Below are positions 1 to 8,782 of a stretch of 64,000 bases of DNA, in pieces (within the stretch, counting starts at the first letter, position 1; each line of letters starts with the position of its first letter). The DNA is from Massilia sp. YIM B02769. GTDB lineage: Bacteria > Pseudomonadota > Gammaproteobacteria > Burkholderiales > Burkholderiaceae_D. Made by a program: the position numbers and the translations under genes. The notes beneath the pieces are model-generated. The model was not told the DNA's origin. It did no database searches and worked only from the letters and a program-made list of their open reading frames with translations. The DNA lies in the NCBI RefSeq assembly GCF_030411995.1, contig NZ_JASNRC010000007.1, positions 251,599 through 315,598 of the forward strand, written 5' to 3'.

Positions 1-364
1 TCTCGCAAATTTTCTCTATCAAGCGCACGCGTTTTCTGGGATTCGTTCCGCCCAGGTGCTTATGCCCTGCGCCAATGAGCAAGTTAGTGAAAAACGCGTC
101 CTCAGAGGGTGTCTTTTTCTTCTCGCAGCCAAAACTGATAAAGACAGACTTGGGAAAATCCACCCGCAACGTGCTGATCACGTACCGGATACTGTAGGTC
201 TTACCAAAACGAGGAAATCCGTAAATGATCGCACCGGGAGTGCGGAGGCGGATCAGTTTTTTCACCCGTTCGACGAGCGCGTCGATCGTTGGGGTAGGCA
301 CAATGTACGTCTTCAGCGTCATCGGGTGTTCGTCGACGCTTACGGGGCGGATGTCGTTTTTCAC
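1..364 (-). CDS. tnsC: TnsC/TniB-like AAA+ ATPase of a Tn7-like transposon, 5' part only
   Basis: About 121 N-terminal residues are visible; the gene continues past the left edge. The protein starts with GTG at 364, preceded by TAGGAG, whose first bases are the tnsB stop codon, so translation is probably coupled. A Walker A motif, GFPRFGKT, lies at about residues 49-56 and is followed by a hydrophobic beta-strand (SVFISFG), as in TnsC/TniB ATPases. In this family the ATPase connects target recognition to the TnsB transposase and mediates target immunity. The Walker B and sensor motifs lie outside the window, so activity cannot be judged. The position after tnsB supports tnsC over other AAA+ proteins. 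Confidence 0.8.
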   Translation of the reverse strand, partial: MKNDIRPVSVDEHPMTLKTYIVPTPTIDALVERVKKLIRLRTPGAIIYGFPRFGKTYSIRYVISTLRVDFPKSVFISFGCEKKKTPSEDAFFTNLLIGAGHKHLGGTNPRKRVRLIEKICE

Positions 365-373
365 CCAACGCTC

Positions 374-2452
374 CTAAAAGGTAACAATGCGGCGAATTTT
401 TAGCACGCGGGGTTGCGCCGTGGGCACCTCGTCCGGGGGCGCTGGCTCTGGTACTGGAACGAGGGGCGCCTCTGTCGCCGGTGTAGCGGTGGGCGAATCC
501 TCAGTCGCTGCGGGAGCGAGAGGTGCAGTCGAGCCTTCCCCTTCGGGGCTGTCCGGACCTTCAGGGTGCTCGGCTGGATTCGGCTCTGCAGCCGGCATCA
601 CCTGTCTGCCGTTGACGTGTGCCTGCGCTAGTGCATTTGCAGCTCGCTTGCTCGTGCGCGCTTCGCTCCACCTCTTTCTCTCCCAAGCTTCGATGGGGTC
701 CATGCCATCCTTTACTACGAGCTTGCCTTCCTCGATCTCGCGGAAAATTTGCTGCCGGAGGCGTAAGGAATGCGGCGTCGCATTCCAGGGCCGGGCAGCG
801 GTCAGAATGCCCAGCTCGGTTCCATCTTCGAAAAACGCCTTGACGGTACGAATGTCGCGCACATCATAATAAATCCGGATTTTTTTATTGATGAGCCCAG
901 CATTTCCGGCTAACTCCTTGCTGGTATATCGGACATTGGAGAAATTAATGTGCGGGCGTACCCCCGTCTTTAAGGAACCCTTCACCGGCACCACCCGCGC
1001 TTCCTGAAGCAGGCAAAGGCTGGACCGGAGAAAGCGCGGCAGGCTGCGGAGATAACACGGCTTGCGGCGCAACCAGTGGCGCATTGCTGCTAACGGTGTC
1101 ACACCCAGGAGTCCGCCGTGACCACTGCCGTTATAGTTAGCAATCACCACTTCAATAAGCTGTTCCAGCTCCTCGTACTCAATCAGTAACGAGATATCGC
1201 CCCCCGGGTCGCCCAATGCTTTTTCGATGGATTCAGGATCATTTCCCAAGGTTCCTGGAAAACGGTGCGCAAAATGGCGGGAAAGGAGCTGGAAGAAGCG
1301 CTCAATGAACGGTCGCGCATCTGGCTCGCCTGCCGGCCCGTTCTCGGTCCAGCAGCCGACAATCTGGGTCAGGCGCTCAAGGGTTGCAGCTGCCAAGTGC
1401 GACTTGGCTCCATCGAAGCGAAACCAATCCCAGCACGCGTAAGCGGTCACGGGAAATACGGCCGAAGGAAAGCCTCCCCCTTCGTCGATTTCGAGGTCAG
1501 GAATTGTGTACTTCCGAGGGACAAAAGGAGTAAGCGCCGACTGCAATGCGGCAGCGACGTCGTCCTTGTTATACTCCTTGCCGAACGCAAGGGAGTAGCC
1601 AAGCACGGCGCGGGATTGTACGTCGAGCAGGACAAGGATCCAGATACGGTGAAGCTCGAGAGTTCGCTCGAAGCCAAGTGGGTCCTTGAGCCTAATGGTA
1701 AGACGCAGATCCAGCTTATGACCGTCGAATTCGATTACTTGGAACGGCCGGGTGGCTGCCGGTGCCTGTTCCTCATCCCCTGGTGCTGCACCGGTGCGCT
1801 GCCCTCCAGCGTCGGTTGCGGCGTTTGGATACTTTTTTGCGCTCATTTTTCTCAGGTAGGTCTGCATAGTGCGAAACCCCTGCCGCTGCTCAGTAAATGG
1901 ATACTCGTTGGACTTGATCTTCTCGGCCCGGCACGCTCTGATAAATTCGTCGTGGATCGCGCGTAGCGGCTTCCGGACTTGCCGTGCCCTCTTCTGCCCC
2001 TTGATCGGCCGAACTCGTTCGACGGCGCGCTTGAGCAAGAGTTTTTCGATCGGAGGATGTTCGCGGAGGAGCTGTGCGAAGGCGCCTGCGCATCCGCTGT
2101 ATCCTTCCCGTTCCCCGTCGACTCGTTGCTGACGTTCATAATCCGCGAGCCGTTCGTATGGAATCACGGCTCGAAAACCATAAATTCTCCCGTCCGCGTG
2201 CTTTTGCCAGCACTTCTCGATCAACCGGTACAGGGTGGACCGCGAGACCCCCGTGTTCTTCAAAATAGCGTTGACCGGTACGTGTTTCTCTTCGATAAAG
2301 TCCTTTATCGCATCGCAGCGCGCTCTGAAAGGAGCCCGATCCTCTTCGCGCAACGCGGATGGGTCGACACTTGGCCAGGTCTGCAGGTCCGCAAGAAAAT
2401 CCGGGATCGACGCCCGATCGAAGCGCAACTTGCCGTACGAAAGATTTTTCAT
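374..2452 (-). CDS. tnsB: TnsB/TniA-like DDE transposase of a Tn7-like transposon
   Basis: A 692-residue protein, the usual length for TnsB. An N-terminal helix-turn-helix (around residues 57-80, with VSRSTLYRLIEK) would bind the transposon ends. The retroviral-integrase-type catalytic core shows D243 (EFDGHK), D347 (FRFDGAK) and E384 (PFIERF). The spacing of 36 residues between the second Asp and the Glu is typical of DDE transposases of the Mu/TnsB group. A Mu-type beta-barrel region follows. The last 80 or so residues are rich in Pro, Ala and Glu and look disordered; in Tn7 the TnsB tail contacts TnsC. The start codon overlaps the tnsA stop (ATGA). All three catalytic residues are present, so it is likely active. 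Confidence 0.88.
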   Translation of the reverse strand: MKNLSYGKLRFDRASIPDFLADLQTWPSVDPSALREEDRAPFRARCDAIKDFIEEKHVPVNAILKNTGVSRSTLYRLIEKCWQKHADGRIYGFRAVIPYERLADYERQQRVDGEREGYSGCAGAFAQLLREHPPIEKLLLKRAVERVRPIKGQKRARQVRKPLRAIHDEFIRACRAEKIKSNEYPFTEQRQGFRTMQTYLRKMSAKKYPNAATDAGGQRTGAAPGDEEQAPAATRPFQVIEFDGHKLDLRLTIRLKDPLGFERTLELHRIWILVLLDVQSRAVLGYSLAFGKEYNKDDVAAALQSALTPFVPRKYTIPDLEIDEGGGFPSAVFPVTAYACWDWFRFDGAKSHLAAATLERLTQIVGCWTENGPAGEPDARPFIERFFQLLSRHFAHRFPGTLGNDPESIEKALGDPGGDISLLIEYEELEQLIEVVIANYNGSGHGGLLGVTPLAAMRHWLRRKPCYLRSLPRFLRSSLCLLQEARVVPVKGSLKTGVRPHINFSNVRYTSKELAGNAGLINKKIRIYYDVRDIRTVKAFFEDGTELGILTAARPWNATPHSLRLRQQIFREIEEGKLVVKDGMDPIEAWERKRWSEARTSKRAANALAQAHVNGRQVMPAAEPNPAEHPEGPDSPEGEGSTAPLAPAATEDSPTATPATEAPLVPVPEPAPPDEVPTAQPRVLKIRRIVTF

Positions 2453-3084
2453 GCAGGCGTGAACGTCATTGACGAATTGAGAGGAGAATGCTCAAGCTGC
2501 GGACAAAGCGCCAGGCCTCGGTGTAGCAGAGAAAAGAGCGCAACGCGGGCGAGCACTGGGTCCTGATCGTCAAAGTCTTGCTCGAGCTGCTCAAGAGCGA
2601 GGCCATCTTCTATCGCTTTATGGACCTCTTCAGAAAGCGCCCGAGGAACGTAACGGGCGAACGCGGAAAGATCCCGGATAATCAAGCCCCAATTCTCCAG
2701 TAGTACGAGGCGGCGCACATCGTCCGCAGGATCGACGAGTACGACCGGCGTGCGACTCGCGTCGAGCCATGATTGCACCTTCTTCGGCAGAGATATTTTG
2801 CCCTCTTCCGGCAGCTCGGATTGTCTCAGCAGAATGACAAAACATTCGCTATCTTTCCTTCGAACCCAGAAATCGACAATACGACTCGTTTCCGGTATTA
2901 CTAGCGGCCTCTCGCAGTAGGTCTCGACGCTTGGGTCTGCTTCGAGACTTGTCCACGCAAGCAAAGCGGGCCGGCCAAAAATTGTAAGTTCACGGCTAAC
3001 CTTCGGACCGAACACGTCATAACGATGGGCTTTCGAATTACGGGCGTTACTCGCTGGACGTACAAAGCGCGGGTTAGGTGCCAT
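2449..3084 (-). CDS. tnsA: TnsA-like endonuclease subunit of a Tn7-like transposon, divergent active site
   Basis: A 211-residue protein starting at ATG 3084, which has AAAGG six bases upstream. A longer open frame to 3240 exists but its N-terminal part is not convincing. The region LLAWTSLEADPSVETYCERP, then RIVDFWV, matches the restriction-endonuclease-like N-terminal domain of TnsA, which cuts the 5' strands at the transposon ends. The expected Glu (SLEAD) and Asp (IVDFW) are present. Where the family normally has an E/Q-x-K strand, this protein reads FVILLRQSE, with no Lys visible. The C-terminal part would be the TnsC-interacting domain. It is called tnsA from gene order and this partial motif match; whether it still cuts DNA is uncertain. 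Confidence 0.72.
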   Translation of the reverse strand: MAPNPRFVRPASNARNSKAHRYDVFGPKVSRELTIFGRPALLAWTSLEADPSVETYCERPLVIPETSRIVDFWVRRKDSECFVILLRQSELPEEGKISLPKKVQSWLDASRTPVVLVDPADDVRRLVLLENWGLIIRDLSAFARYVPRALSEEVHKAIEDGLALEQLEQDFDDQDPVLARVALFSLLHRGLALCPQLEHSPLNSSMTFTPA

Positions 3085-3345
3085 GACCATCCTTTCGCTG
3101 ACGACCCGGATCCCGCGAGCAGACCGGCAGCACAAGCCCTCCGACGCCTCCGTCAAACTCCGTTGTCCGCTGTGCCAAGAGAAGTGCAGACCGAAGCACG
3201 CCAGCGGCCCCTGCCTGTGGCGGCGCCAGCCTGTTTTCATTCGCCAACGTCGCGATGCCTGTACCGATCATGTTGCACCTCGTTCTAGTTAACTTTTAAA
3301 TATCGTAATAGAAATCTGTCAACAGGTCGACAATGCGTCGAAGTT

Positions 3346-3511
3346 CGAAGTAAAATTGGGACACTTCGGAGGAATTTATCCAAATATTCAGTGGTTTAGC
3401 TTGCCGCGATAGTCTCTAGACTGGTTTTCTCGTGCGGAAGTTCGGCAGCAGTGTGCACTCATTGGCGAGTTTCAAAATTACTTCATTCGAGTATGAAGTA
3501 ATTTTGAAACA
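3346..3511. repeat. Inverted repeats at the transposon right end, candidate TnsB binding sites
   Basis: A perfect 17-bp inverted repeat: left arm 3469-3485 (GTTTCAAAATTACTTCA), 8-nt loop 3486-3493, right arm 3494-3510. A diverged copy of the right-arm sequence (12 of 17 positions) lies at 3346-3362, and a weak copy of the left-arm orientation near 3560-3574. Multiple copies of a short AT-rich motif between tnsA and the chromosome fit TnsB binding sites. The wider stretch 3085-3688 contains no credible gene; besides these repeats I see only a short A run at 3516-3523. Confidence 0.55.
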
Positions 3512-3688
3512 GGCGAAAAAAAAGCACTGACGAATCAATGCTTTGCGTGTTCATGGGGTGACCACTTTTACTTCACTGGACGTAGGACCACTCCTAGCGT
3601 CACCAGCTATGCTGTCGAGACCAGGAAGTCTGCCCTCCGAAACGCCGACCGATTGCGGCTGCCGATTGCATTCCCTATCGGTGCATGA

Positions 3689-4378
3689 TCAAGCGCTGAG
3701 CTGGGCGCTCTGGCAAATGGCAAGCGCCAACACATCGCGCTGGTACGCCATTCTTGCAATTGCGATGTTGGCGAGTATACCGCCCAATCCCGACCCGCCG
3801 ATGAACGCGCCCAGACACCAATAAAGCCACTGGTCGACCGCGCCGCTGCTGGACGGAAGATTGTGCCAGGCGGTCCACGCGCCGCTGACCACTGCGAGTA
3901 TGGCCACCTTGTCGGAGCCACCCAGCATGATCCCTAGCCGCAGGCGAGATCGCTCGATGCGCAGCCCCAGCCACTTTTCGGCCAGGACGAGCTCGGCGAG
4001 CGTGAAACTCGCCAGTGTGGCGGCGTTCGCGAGATCGTGGGCTGCGACCAGTTGCCGCTGCTGGTAGGCGTAGGTCTCGAAGCGGCTGATGTCTCTTGCC
4101 AGCGGCAAGACGTCGACAGCGACGCACAGCACGCCGCTCACGGTGAGTGCGCGTAACAGCCAGTCCAGGGCGACGGTCGGATGGCTTGGCAACGCCCAGG
4201 GCAACAGCGGCCATCCAGCAAGCACGAGGATAGTGACAAAGCAGATGCCAACCGCCCAGCGCAGGGAGATCGCGATGCGTCTGCATTTCCTCTCAAAATC
4301 GTTGCTGAGTGTTTCGTCGGAAATCGGACGCGCTTTGTGCAGCGTGTAGAGCACGTCGTGTATGGCTTCGTTGTGCAA
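3689..4378 (-). CDS. Hypothetical membrane protein with four predicted transmembrane segments
   Basis: A 229-residue protein with no family that I recognise. Hydrophobic stretches that could be membrane helices lie at about residues 37-62 (ISLRWAVGICFVTILVLAGW), 73-93, 153-170 and 183-208 (Gly-rich, LGAFIGGSGLGGILANIAIA). A charged stretch with DISRFETYAYQQRQ lies between helices 2 and 3. Two helical hairpins with a cytoplasmic middle portion is the simplest topology. It lies directly beside the transposon end, transcribed towards it, and appears to be a single-gene unit. Its codon use is somewhat less biased than that of the core genes further right. No function can be assigned. Confidence 0.6.
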   Translation of the reverse strand: MHNEAIHDVLYTLHKARPISDETLSNDFERKCRRIAISLRWAVGICFVTILVLAGWPLLPWALPSHPTVALDWLLRALTVSGVLCVAVDVLPLARDISRFETYAYQQRQLVAAHDLANAATLASFTLAELVLAEKWLGLRIERSRLRLGIMLGGSDKVAILAVVSGAWTAWHNLPSSSGAVDQWLYWCLGAFIGGSGLGGILANIAIARMAYQRDVLALAICQSAQLSA

Positions 4379-4882
4379 TTGAAAAGACCAGCCGGGTGAG
4401 TGAGATAGCGATTATCCACGGCCGGCCCGCGCCACGCTATACTCAGGCGTCGCAAGCAGGGAGCATCTACCTCGCCTACCCGGGCATGCGTGCGATGCCG
4501 GATCCAACTCGACAATATATTTGCTAATGTCGAGTCCGTATTGGACCGCCTGAACCCAGCGCCGGCACGGAAATCTCGGGAACGTCGATCATCGGCGCGA
4601 TCGCGCAATACATGCGCGATGGACTTGGCGTGCCTCTTTTTTCCGGTCGCTGGACGTACGCGCACGCGGGTTCGTGGCCCGCGTGCGCCTGCACCTGACT
4701 GCGATGCTCTTTGCGACCAGGCATCCGCCTCGCCCATCCCGCATGCCCTGCTTCTCGCCATGAGCTGTCGACCCCGATGGCCACGCGGCGCAATATCCGC
4801 CTCCTTCTCCAACGGGCCCGCATTCCCGCTTCGCCCAGCAGCGGCCCGCTTCCCTCTTCCAACCCATTGGCAGCGGACGGTA
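4379..4882. other. Gene-poor stretch with a possible coding remnant
   Basis: About 500 bp between the membrane protein and the LacI regulator without a convincing gene. On the plus strand 4555-4680 is open in one frame and reads like protein (it contains EISGTSIIGAIAQYMRDG and VPLFSGRW). It has no start codon or ribosome-binding site, and a stop codon lies just upstream. It may be the 3' end of a gene destroyed when the neighbouring transposon or another element arrived. I do not recognise the fragment. Confidence 0.3.
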
Positions 4883-5893
4883 CTAGGCAATACGGCGCAC
4901 CGATTCCCTGATCATCAGGCCCAGCTGCGGGGCATCGACCTCGACCTGCTTCTGCCCCAGCATGCCCAGCATCATGCGCCCGAGGCCCTTCCCCACCTCG
5001 TACAGCGGCTGGCGCACGGTGGTCAGGGGCGGCGTCGTGTACATCGAGCTGTGCAAATCGTCGAAGCCGACGATCGAGATGTCGTCCGGCACACGGATGC
5101 TGCGCCGGTACAGGGCCAGCCGCGCGCCGTAGGCGCTCAGGTCGTTGCTGGCGAAGATGGCGGTGAAGCGCTGCTTTTCGGCCAGCAGCTGGTTCACGGC
5201 CAGCAGGCCGCCCGATTCCTGGAAGTCGCCCGGCACGATCAGTGCGGGATCGGGCGCGATCTTGTGGCGCGCCAGGGTGTCGAGGTAGCCGGCCAGGCGC
5301 GCCTGGGCATCCTCGTGGTCTTCCGGCCCGGTGATGAAGGCGATGCGGCGGTGGCCCTGCTCGACCAGGTGCGCGACGGCGTCGCAGGCGCCCTGGTAGT
5401 TGTCCAGGCGCAGGCTCATCAGGCGTTCGCCCTCGAGCTTGCGGCCGAAGGCGACGATCGGCACGCGCTGCGAATAGCCGAGGATCTGCTCGTCGCTCAG
5501 CTTGCCGGTGAGGATGGCGACGCCGTCGACGCGGCGGCCGATCAGCAGTTCGACGCGCTCGGCTTCCTCGTCGGCATGCCAGTGCCCGCTCATGATGAGC
5601 AGCGCATAGCCCGAGGCTTTCACGGCATCCTCGATGCCGATCATGGCCTGGCTGAAGTAGCCGCTTTCCAGCGACTGGGTCAGGACGCCGATGGTGCGCG
5701 TGCTGCCCATCTTCAGGCTCTGGGCCAGGCGGTTCGGCTTGTAGTTGAGCTCGTCGATGACGCGTTCGATGGTCTTGCGCTTGTCGTCGGACACCTTGGC
5801 GGTGCCGTTCAGGAAACGCGACACCGTTGCCGGCGACACGCCGGCGGCGCTGGCGACTTCGTACAGGGTGGCGGTGCTGTCGTCGTTCTTCAT
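4883..5893 (-). CDS. LacI/GalR-family transcriptional regulator of the adjacent glucan-utilisation operon
   Basis: A 336-residue regulator of normal LacI-family length. Residues 8-60 form the helix-turn-helix and hinge (TLYEVASAAGVSPATVSRFL, then NYKPNRLAQSL). The rest is a periplasmic-binding-protein-like sugar-sensing domain (IGVLTQSLESGYFSQAM; IVGFDDL near residue 270; TTVRQP near 290). The start at 5893 places the HTH at the family-typical N-terminus; a longer frame to 6118 only adds unrelated sequence. The gene diverges from a TonB receptor/GH1/glk/MFS/GH9 operon. Two LacI-type palindromes lie in the shared intergenic region, so it probably represses that operon until a beta-glucoside or oligosaccharide is bound. 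Confidence 0.9.
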   Translation of the reverse strand: MKNDDSTATLYEVASAAGVSPATVSRFLNGTAKVSDDKRKTIERVIDELNYKPNRLAQSLKMGSTRTIGVLTQSLESGYFSQAMIGIEDAVKASGYALLIMSGHWHADEEAERVELLIGRRVDGVAILTGKLSDEQILGYSQRVPIVAFGRKLEGERLMSLRLDNYQGACDAVAHLVEQGHRRIAFITGPEDHEDAQARLAGYLDTLARHKIAPDPALIVPGDFQESGGLLAVNQLLAEKQRFTAIFASNDLSAYGARLALYRRSIRVPDDISIVGFDDLHSSMYTTPPLTTVRQPLYEVGKGLGRMMLGMLGQKQVEVDAPQLGLMIRESVRRIA

Positions 5894-6019
5894 CGTGGCG
5901 GGATCGTGGCGCCGCAGGCGGCTAGTTGACTGAAGTGTAACACGCGATATTCTCCTTTTTACAACGCTTGCCGGGCAGCCGTGGCTGGGTTCTGCCCACC
6001 CGGCGGACTGGCGGTTCCA

Positions 6020-6152
6020 TGAAACGCTTTCACGCGTTACTCGCACCGCTGCCGAAAACATTGTCCGCAACAAGCTCGCAAATTTTGTTTGACTTTCGAA
6101 CAAGTCCAAATGTAGCATGAAATCGTTTTCACGGCGGATGAAATCGATTTCT
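6020..6152. promoter_or_regulatory. LacI-family operators in the divergent promoter region
   Basis: TGAAATCGTTTTCA at 6118-6131 fits the LacI/CcpA-type consensus TGWAANCGNTNWCA at every position. A second copy, TGAAATCGATTTCT at 6139-6152, contains the perfect palindrome GAAATCGATTTC. The two begin exactly 21 bp apart, so both lie on the same face of the helix, which favours cooperative binding by a LacI-type tetramer or two dimers. A third, shorter-spaced site (TGAAACGCTTTCA) lies at 6020-6032. The pair sits 55-90 bp upstream of the receptor start codon, where bound repressor would block transcription. Confidence 0.72.
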
Positions 6153-6206
6153 TACAAAAAGCTGCCGGCTGACGCGCAAATCAATAATTCCACATTGGAG
6201 ACAACC

Positions 6207-8663
6207 ATGGAAACCCTTGCACCGCAACGCGGGCGGCACGCCCACGCCCAGATCCAGCTCGCCATCCTCACCCTGCTCGCCGGTATCGGCGGCGCCCATG
6301 CCCAGACCGCCCCGGTCCAGACGCCCGAGTCGAACACCGCCGCCGCCGTGCCTGCCCAGCCGGCCGCCGCTGCCGGCGCGGATGGAAGCACAGGCGCGAA
6401 TGTGATCCCCGAGGTACGCATCACCGCCACCAAGCGCAACACCTCGCTGCAGAAAACCCCGATCGCCGTGACCGCGCTGTCGGCCGCCACCCTGGCCGAC
6501 AACCACGTCCAGACCATGCTCGACGTGGTGGCGCTGGTGCCCGGCTTCCAGGCCACGGCCCAGGGCGACCACGGCGTCACCACCATGACCCTGCGCGGCA
6601 TCGGCAACGACAGCGCCAAGACCCAGTATGCCGATCCGGAAGTCGCCTCCTTCGTCGACAACGTGTATTCGCCGCGCGCGGAAGGCGCCACCGCCCTGCT
6701 GTTCGACGTCGAGGGCATCGAGGTGCTGCGTGGTCCGCAGGGTACGCTGTGGGGCCGCAATTCGACCGTCGGCGCGGTGAACATCCAGACCGTGAAGCCG
6801 ACCCTGAACAGCCGCTCCGGCTACGTCGAGGGCGGCGTCGGCGACTACAAGCGCTATGGCGCGCGCGGCGCCTTCAACGTGCCGATCTCCGATAACGCCG
6901 CCCTGCGCTTCGCGGTGGTGCACGAGCAGCACGACGGCTATGTCGATTACCAGAAATTCCCGGGCGTCTCGCTGGCCGACCAGCAGGCGGCTTTCGTCGC
7001 CGCCGGCGGCGACATCGCCGCCTTCCGCCCGATCAACCCGAACAACTACGTGGTCGGCAACCAGAAATACAGCGCCCAGAACCAGACCGCCGCCCGCGTC
7101 AGCCTGCTGTGGCAGATCAATCCGGCCCTGCGCTGGAACGTCGCCTACGAAAACTTCGCCGACCGCGGCACGCCCAGCGCCAACCTGATGCAGAACCCGC
7201 GTCCGGGCCAGAAGCACTGGTCGACCCTGAGCGACAGCGCACCCTGGATCGACCGCGACAGCCACAATATCCGCAGCCGCCTGAGCTGGGACCTGAACGC
7301 CGACCTCGCCGTCCACTACATCGCCGGCTTCTCGACGTACCGCGGCTCGATGCGCTTCGACCAGGACGGCGGCGCGGTGCTGCCCACCAGCATCCGCTCG
7401 GGCGGCATCTGGCAGGAACACACCACGGTCGACTCGAACTACCGCAGCCACAGCCACGAGCTGGAACTGCAGTCGCTGGGCAGCAAGACCGTCGACTGGC
7501 AGGCCGGCCTGTATTACGCGGCCGAGAAGAACGACATCCGCTTCGACATTCCGGCCTTCAACGGCACCCAGGACGGCACCGTCAGGTGGCAGGGTTCCTT
7601 CATCCAGCCCGAGGAAACCGTGAAGTCGGCTGCCGCCTTCGGCCAGGCCACCTGGAACGTGAACAGCGCCCTGCACCTGACCGCCGGCGTGCGCTATACC
7701 CACGACCGCCGCGAGAACGTCGGCGGGCGCGCCTTCAACTGGGTCGGCGGCGCCGGCATCCCGGTGATTCCGCTGAACCCGTCGATCGACCCGAGCCGTC
7801 CCGGCCAGGGTTTCGAAGCGGGCGTGCCGGGCAACGACGGCGTGTTCAAGGGCAGCAAGGTGACTGGCCTGCTGCGCGCCAACTACGACCTCGACCGCAA
7901 CCACATGCTGTATGCCAGCGTTGCCACCGGCTATAAATCGGGCGGGGTGCAGGACCGCGGCCTGCCCTATCAGCCCGAGACCCTGACCAACTACGAGATC
8001 GGCTCGAAAAGCACCTTCCTGAACGGCGGCCTGCGCATCAACAACGCCCTGTTCTACTCGGACTTCAAGGACTTCCAGTTCAATTCGCCGGTGAATTTCA
8101 CGGATGGCGGGCGCGGCCTGGCCATCGAGAATGCCGAGGGCGCCAAGGTCAAGGGGATCGAAAGCGAAATCGCCGCCCGCATCGGCGACAACGGACGCCT
8201 GCAAGTCACGCTGGCCCTGCTCGACGCGAAGCTCGGCCGCCTGGTGGCCGGCTCGAACGATTACGCGCTGCCGCCATGCACGGTCGATACCCGCATCGAA
8301 ACCTGCGTCGACGTCACCGGCAACAAGATGCCGCACGCGCCGCGCTTCTCGACCACGGTGCAATACCAGCACAACTTCCATATCGGCGCCGACGGCACCC
8401 TGTCGCCACGCATCACCGCGCACTACGAGTCCGACGCCGAACTGAGCGTGTTCAACCTGGGTCCGGAAGACCGCCAGGAAGCCTATGCCACGGCCGACCT
8501 CGGCCTGCGCTACCAGAACGGGCGCGGCTGGTGGATCGACGCCTGGGTGCGCAACGTCAACGACAAGAAGATCAAGACCAGCGCCTTCAACGGCTTCGGC
8601 CCGTGGCTGGCCCAGTACAAGCCGCCGCGCACGGTCGGCGTGAACACCGGCTTCGACTTCTGA
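6207..8663 (+). CDS. TonB-dependent outer-membrane receptor, probably for beta-gluco-oligosaccharides
   Basis: An 818-residue precursor. ATG 6207 follows GGAG by six bases, whereas the in-frame ATG at 6117 lies inside the operator region. Residues about 15-36 form a signal peptide (IQLAILTLLAGIGGAHAQ). After an Ala/Pro-rich linker comes a plug domain (VRITATKRNTSLQKTPIAVT ... MTLRGIG ... VLRGPQGTLWGRN), then a 22-strand-type beta-barrel ending in an aromatic residue (VNTGFDF), as outer-membrane proteins do. It is the first gene of the sugar operon under the LacI-type operators, so it most likely imports the oligosaccharide that downstream GH9 and GH1 enzymes degrade. The real ligand is inferred from context only. 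Confidence 0.9.
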   Translation: METLAPQRGRHAHAQIQLAILTLLAGIGGAHAQTAPVQTPESNTAAAVPAQPAAAAGADGSTGANVIPEVRITATKRNTSLQKTPIAVTALSAATLADNHVQTMLDVVALVPGFQATAQGDHGVTTMTLRGIGNDSAKTQYADPEVASFVDNVYSPRAEGATALLFDVEGIEVLRGPQGTLWGRNSTVGAVNIQTVKPTLNSRSGYVEGGVGDYKRYGARGAFNVPISDNAALRFAVVHEQHDGYVDYQKFPGVSLADQQAAFVAAGGDIAAFRPINPNNYVVGNQKYSAQNQTAARVSLLWQINPALRWNVAYENFADRGTPSANLMQNPRPGQKHWSTLSDSAPWIDRDSHNIRSRLSWDLNADLAVHYIAGFSTYRGSMRFDQDGGAVLPTSIRSGGIWQEHTTVDSNYRSHSHELELQSLGSKTVDWQAGLYYAAEKNDIRFDIPAFNGTQDGTVRWQGSFIQPEETVKSAAAFGQATWNVNSALHLTAGVRYTHDRRENVGGRAFNWVGGAGIPVIPLNPSIDPSRPGQGFEAGVPGNDGVFKGSKVTGLLRANYDLDRNHMLYASVATGYKSGGVQDRGLPYQPETLTNYEIGSKSTFLNGGLRINNALFYSDFKDFQFNSPVNFTDGGRGLAIENAEGAKVKGIESEIAARIGDNGRLQVTLALLDAKLGRLVAGSNDYALPPCTVDTRIETCVDVTGNKMPHAPRFSTTVQYQHNFHIGADGTLSPRITAHYESDAELSVFNLGPEDRQEAYATADLGLRYQNGRGWWIDAWVRNVNDKKIKTSAFNGFGPWLAQYKPPRTVGVNTGFDF

Positions 8664-8782
8664 CAGCAGCCGCCGCGGCACGGCTGGTGCCGCCTACCTC
8701 CAGCGGCGCCGGCCACGTTGTCCGGGTACGGCTGCCGGGCAGCCGGGACGACGTACACCTCTTTGCGTAACCGAAAGCTTCA

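Larger units (their letters stand above)
1..3511. mobile_element. Right-hand part of a Tn7-like transposon (tnsA-tnsB-tnsC; left part outside window)
   Basis: Three minus-strand genes in the order tnsA-tnsB-tnsC form one transcription unit: tnsA and tnsB share an ATGA overlap, and the tnsC ribosome-binding site sits on the tnsB stop codon. In Tn7-like elements tnsA lies next to the right end, so the boundary is expected just beyond 3.1 kb. There the sequence becomes AT-rich and carries inverted repeats. The outer repeat copy ends in ACA at 3511, so the minus strand would read TGTTTC inward, which fits the TGT...ACA termini of these elements. Codon use and GC are lower than in the flanking chromosome. 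Target selector (tnsD/tniQ), cargo and the left end are not visible. The exact end is inferred. Confidence 0.6.

Noticed and set aside
4555-4680. Protein-like stretch on the plus strand
   Set aside because: No start codon or ribosome-binding site and no recognised family, so kept only as a possible remnant.
4490-5929. A 479-residue frame opposite the LacI regulator
   Set aside because: No domain match; the LacI protein on the other strand is complete.
6129-8681. An 850-residue open frame opposite the TonB receptor
   Set aside because: Composition is Val/Ala/Gly/Arg-rich without domains; it is the GC-rich antisense shadow of a clear gene.
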